DNA of 5,159 nt, taken from positions 1 to 5,159 of the forward strand of contig JBDRGC010000261.1 of NCBI GenBank assembly GCA_043818215.1, read 5' to 3'. This DNA is from JBDRGC01 sp043818215. GTDB taxonomy: Bacteria > Chloroflexota > Anaerolineae > Anaerolineales > UBA11858. Shown here in pieces: positions 4,866 through 5,159 of the stretch (the first letter of the stretch is position 1; each line of letters begins with the position of its first letter). The translations under genes and the position numbers were made by a program. A model generated the notes under the pieces. It ran no database searches. It was not told the origin of the DNA and was given only the letters and a program-made list of their open reading frames with translations.

Positions 4866-4888
4866 TTGCCATCCCGCCGCTGCGGGTG
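4866..4888 (+). repeat. Imperfect direct repeat, copy 2
   Basis: TTGCCATCCCGCCGCTGCGG plus GTG matches 4127-4150 except for one missing C and one substitution. It lies 60 bases after the Phd-type antitoxin stop, so the two copies bracket the RelE/Phd operon with its promoter. Confidence 0.6.
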
Positions 4889-4915
4889 AGATATGCCGCC
4901 GGTGGGGACTGCTTC

Positions 4916-4930
4916 GCCGCCTCTGGCGGC
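4916..4930. repeat. Short perfect hairpin
   Basis: GCCGCC and GGCGGC form a six-pair stem around a TCT loop. It sits within a cluster of similar GC units and may be a REP-like or attachment structure. No function is shown by the sequence. Confidence 0.5.
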
Positions 4931-4987
4931 TCGCAAAGACACAAAAAAGTTGATTATTTTAATGCTTGTAACAGAGCAAAAGGGCTG

Positions 4988-5040
4988 AAAAAAAAGAAGT
5001 GCCCCCACGGAGATTCGAATAGCATCCCCTCAATGGGGGC
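4988..5040 (-). terminator. Possible Rho-independent terminator built on the tRNA remnant
   Basis: On the minus strand GCCCCCA (5040-5034) can pair with TGGGGGC (5007-5001), and a tract of eight T (4995-4988) follows after ACTTC. A GC-rich stem followed by a U-run is the form of an intrinsic terminator and would stop transcription from the tRNA-Glu gene. The 26-base inner part, with a nested CCCC/GGGG hairpin, makes it atypical. Confidence 0.45.
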
Positions 5041-5067
5041 TCCGGTTTTAACGAAAAGAGCCGCCTG
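4999..5067 (-). pseudogene. Rearranged tRNA-Glu remnant
   Basis: Positions 4999-5019 repeat the 3' end of the intact tRNA-Glu (5085-5105) base for base over 21 bases: acceptor 3' strand, T-stem 3' strand and T-loop. Positions 5040-5050 repeat the variable loop and T-stem 5' strand (5106-5116). Positions 5033-5041 equal the tRNA 5' end (5151-5159). In the remnant about 20 extra bases split the T-stem from the T-loop. Further 5' on the minus strand, CAGGCGGCTCTTTTCG resembles a gapped form of the D-stem to anticodon-loop region. It cannot form a cloverleaf, so it is a pseudogene or att-like duplication. Confidence 0.65.
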
Positions 5068-5075
5068 AAAAGGCG
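5051..5075 (-). terminator. Weak terminator-like hairpin after tRNA-Glu
   Basis: On the minus strand CGCCT and AGGCG (5075-5071 with 5066-5062) form a five-pair stem around a TTTC loop, followed by GGCTCTTTTCG. It lies 11 bases after the tRNA 3' end. The stem is short and the T-run is only four bases, so it is weak. It overlaps the degraded anticodon arm of the tRNA remnant. Confidence 0.3.
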
Positions 5076-5085
5076 ACATCCTTAG

Positions 5086-5158
5086 TGCCCCCACGGAGAT
5101 TCGAACTCCGGTTTTAGCCTTGAAAGGGCTGCGTCCTGGTCCACTAGACGATGGGGGC
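5086..5158 (-). tRNA. tRNA-Glu (anticodon UUC)
   Basis: A complete 73-base cloverleaf on the minus strand. The acceptor GCCCCCA/TGGGGGC gives seven pairs with discriminator A. The D-stem is GTCT/GGAC with the loop AGTGGACCA. The anticodon arm is CAGCC-CTTTCAA-GGCTA with anticodon TTC, reading GAA/GAG glutamate codons. There is a four-base variable loop (AAAC) and a T-arm CGGAG-TTCGAAT-CTCCG. No CCA is encoded, so it must be added after transcription. The outermost anticodon-stem pair is a C27/A43 mismatch; all other stems pair, counting the T13-G22 wobble in the D-stem. The promoter would lie beyond the right edge. Confidence 0.95.
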
Positions 5159-5159
5159 T

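Larger units (their letters stand above)
4807..4998. other. Noncoding stretch with GC-rich short repeats
   Basis: No gene is supported. The stretch has many GCCGCC/GGCGGC units, including a perfect hairpin GCCGCCTCTGGCGGC (4916-4930) and the second copy of the 23-24 bp repeat (4866-4888), and becomes AT-rich after 4935. The hairpin lacks a T-tract on either strand, so it is not an intrinsic terminator. A plus-strand frame from 4886 runs through the tRNA remnant and is not a protein. Confidence 0.45.

Noticed and set aside
4916..4930. Intrinsic terminator for the RelE/Phd operon
   Set aside because: The hairpin is perfect but no T-run follows it on the plus strand; AT-rich sequence further on is mainly A.
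4886..5068. 60-codon plus-strand frame containing KCPHGDSNSIPS
   Set aside because: It is translation of the antisense strand of the tRNA-Glu remnant, a common false gene call.

Overview
The window looks like accessory DNA from a free-living, Chloroflexota-like bacterium, probably a metagenomic contig. This is inference. The clues are the lipoprotein with a long Thr/Pro-rich linker after its lipobox, a transposase fragment beginning MNPPKCDE.DYINFL, and the toxin-antitoxin (TA) types. No taxonomic marker gene is present. The only canonical RNA gene is a tRNA-Glu at the right edge.

Left part (1-1764), read on the minus strand: three related dyad-symmetric repeats of about 125 bp, at 141-265, 1009-1134 and 1638-1764. 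Each looks like an integron attC recombination site. The arms differ in sequence between copies, but in the two intact copies each arm pairs with its own partner and leaves two unpaired bases at the same two places. The repeats delimit two cassette-sized units. One (about 870 bp) carries an antitoxin gene and a MazF/PemK-type toxin gene with their own promoter. The other (about 630 bp) has only weak coding candidates. No integrase gene is visible. The outer end of the third repeat has decayed, and beyond it lies a truncated transposase with one possible IS end (1838-2031).

Middle (2200-3921, plus strand): a strong Shine-Dalgarno and a 569-residue predicted lipoprotein, with a GH5-like (beta/alpha)8 glycoside hydrolase domain and a C-terminal discoidin/CBM32-like domain. 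It probably acts outside the membrane on a polysaccharide or glycoconjugate.

Right part (3932-4806, plus strand): a HigA-type antitoxin without a HigB partner, whose conserved C-terminal third is replaced by unrelated residues. It is followed by a complete RelE/ParE-type toxin and Phd/YefM-type antitoxin pair overlapping by ATGA. A consensus sigma70-type promoter (TTGACA-N16-TATAAT) ends 8 bases before the toxin ATG, so its transcript should be essentially leaderless. A 23-24 bp imperfect direct repeat flanks this TA pair, and one copy sits exactly where HigA loses homology.

Right edge (4807-5159): GC-rich noncoding DNA with a short hairpin, a rearranged tRNA-Glu remnant that may serve as a terminator, and an intact tRNA-Glu(UUC) on the minus strand. 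Overall this is a mosaic of TA modules, recombination sites, an IS scar and a duplicated tRNA end around one secreted carbohydrate-active enzyme.
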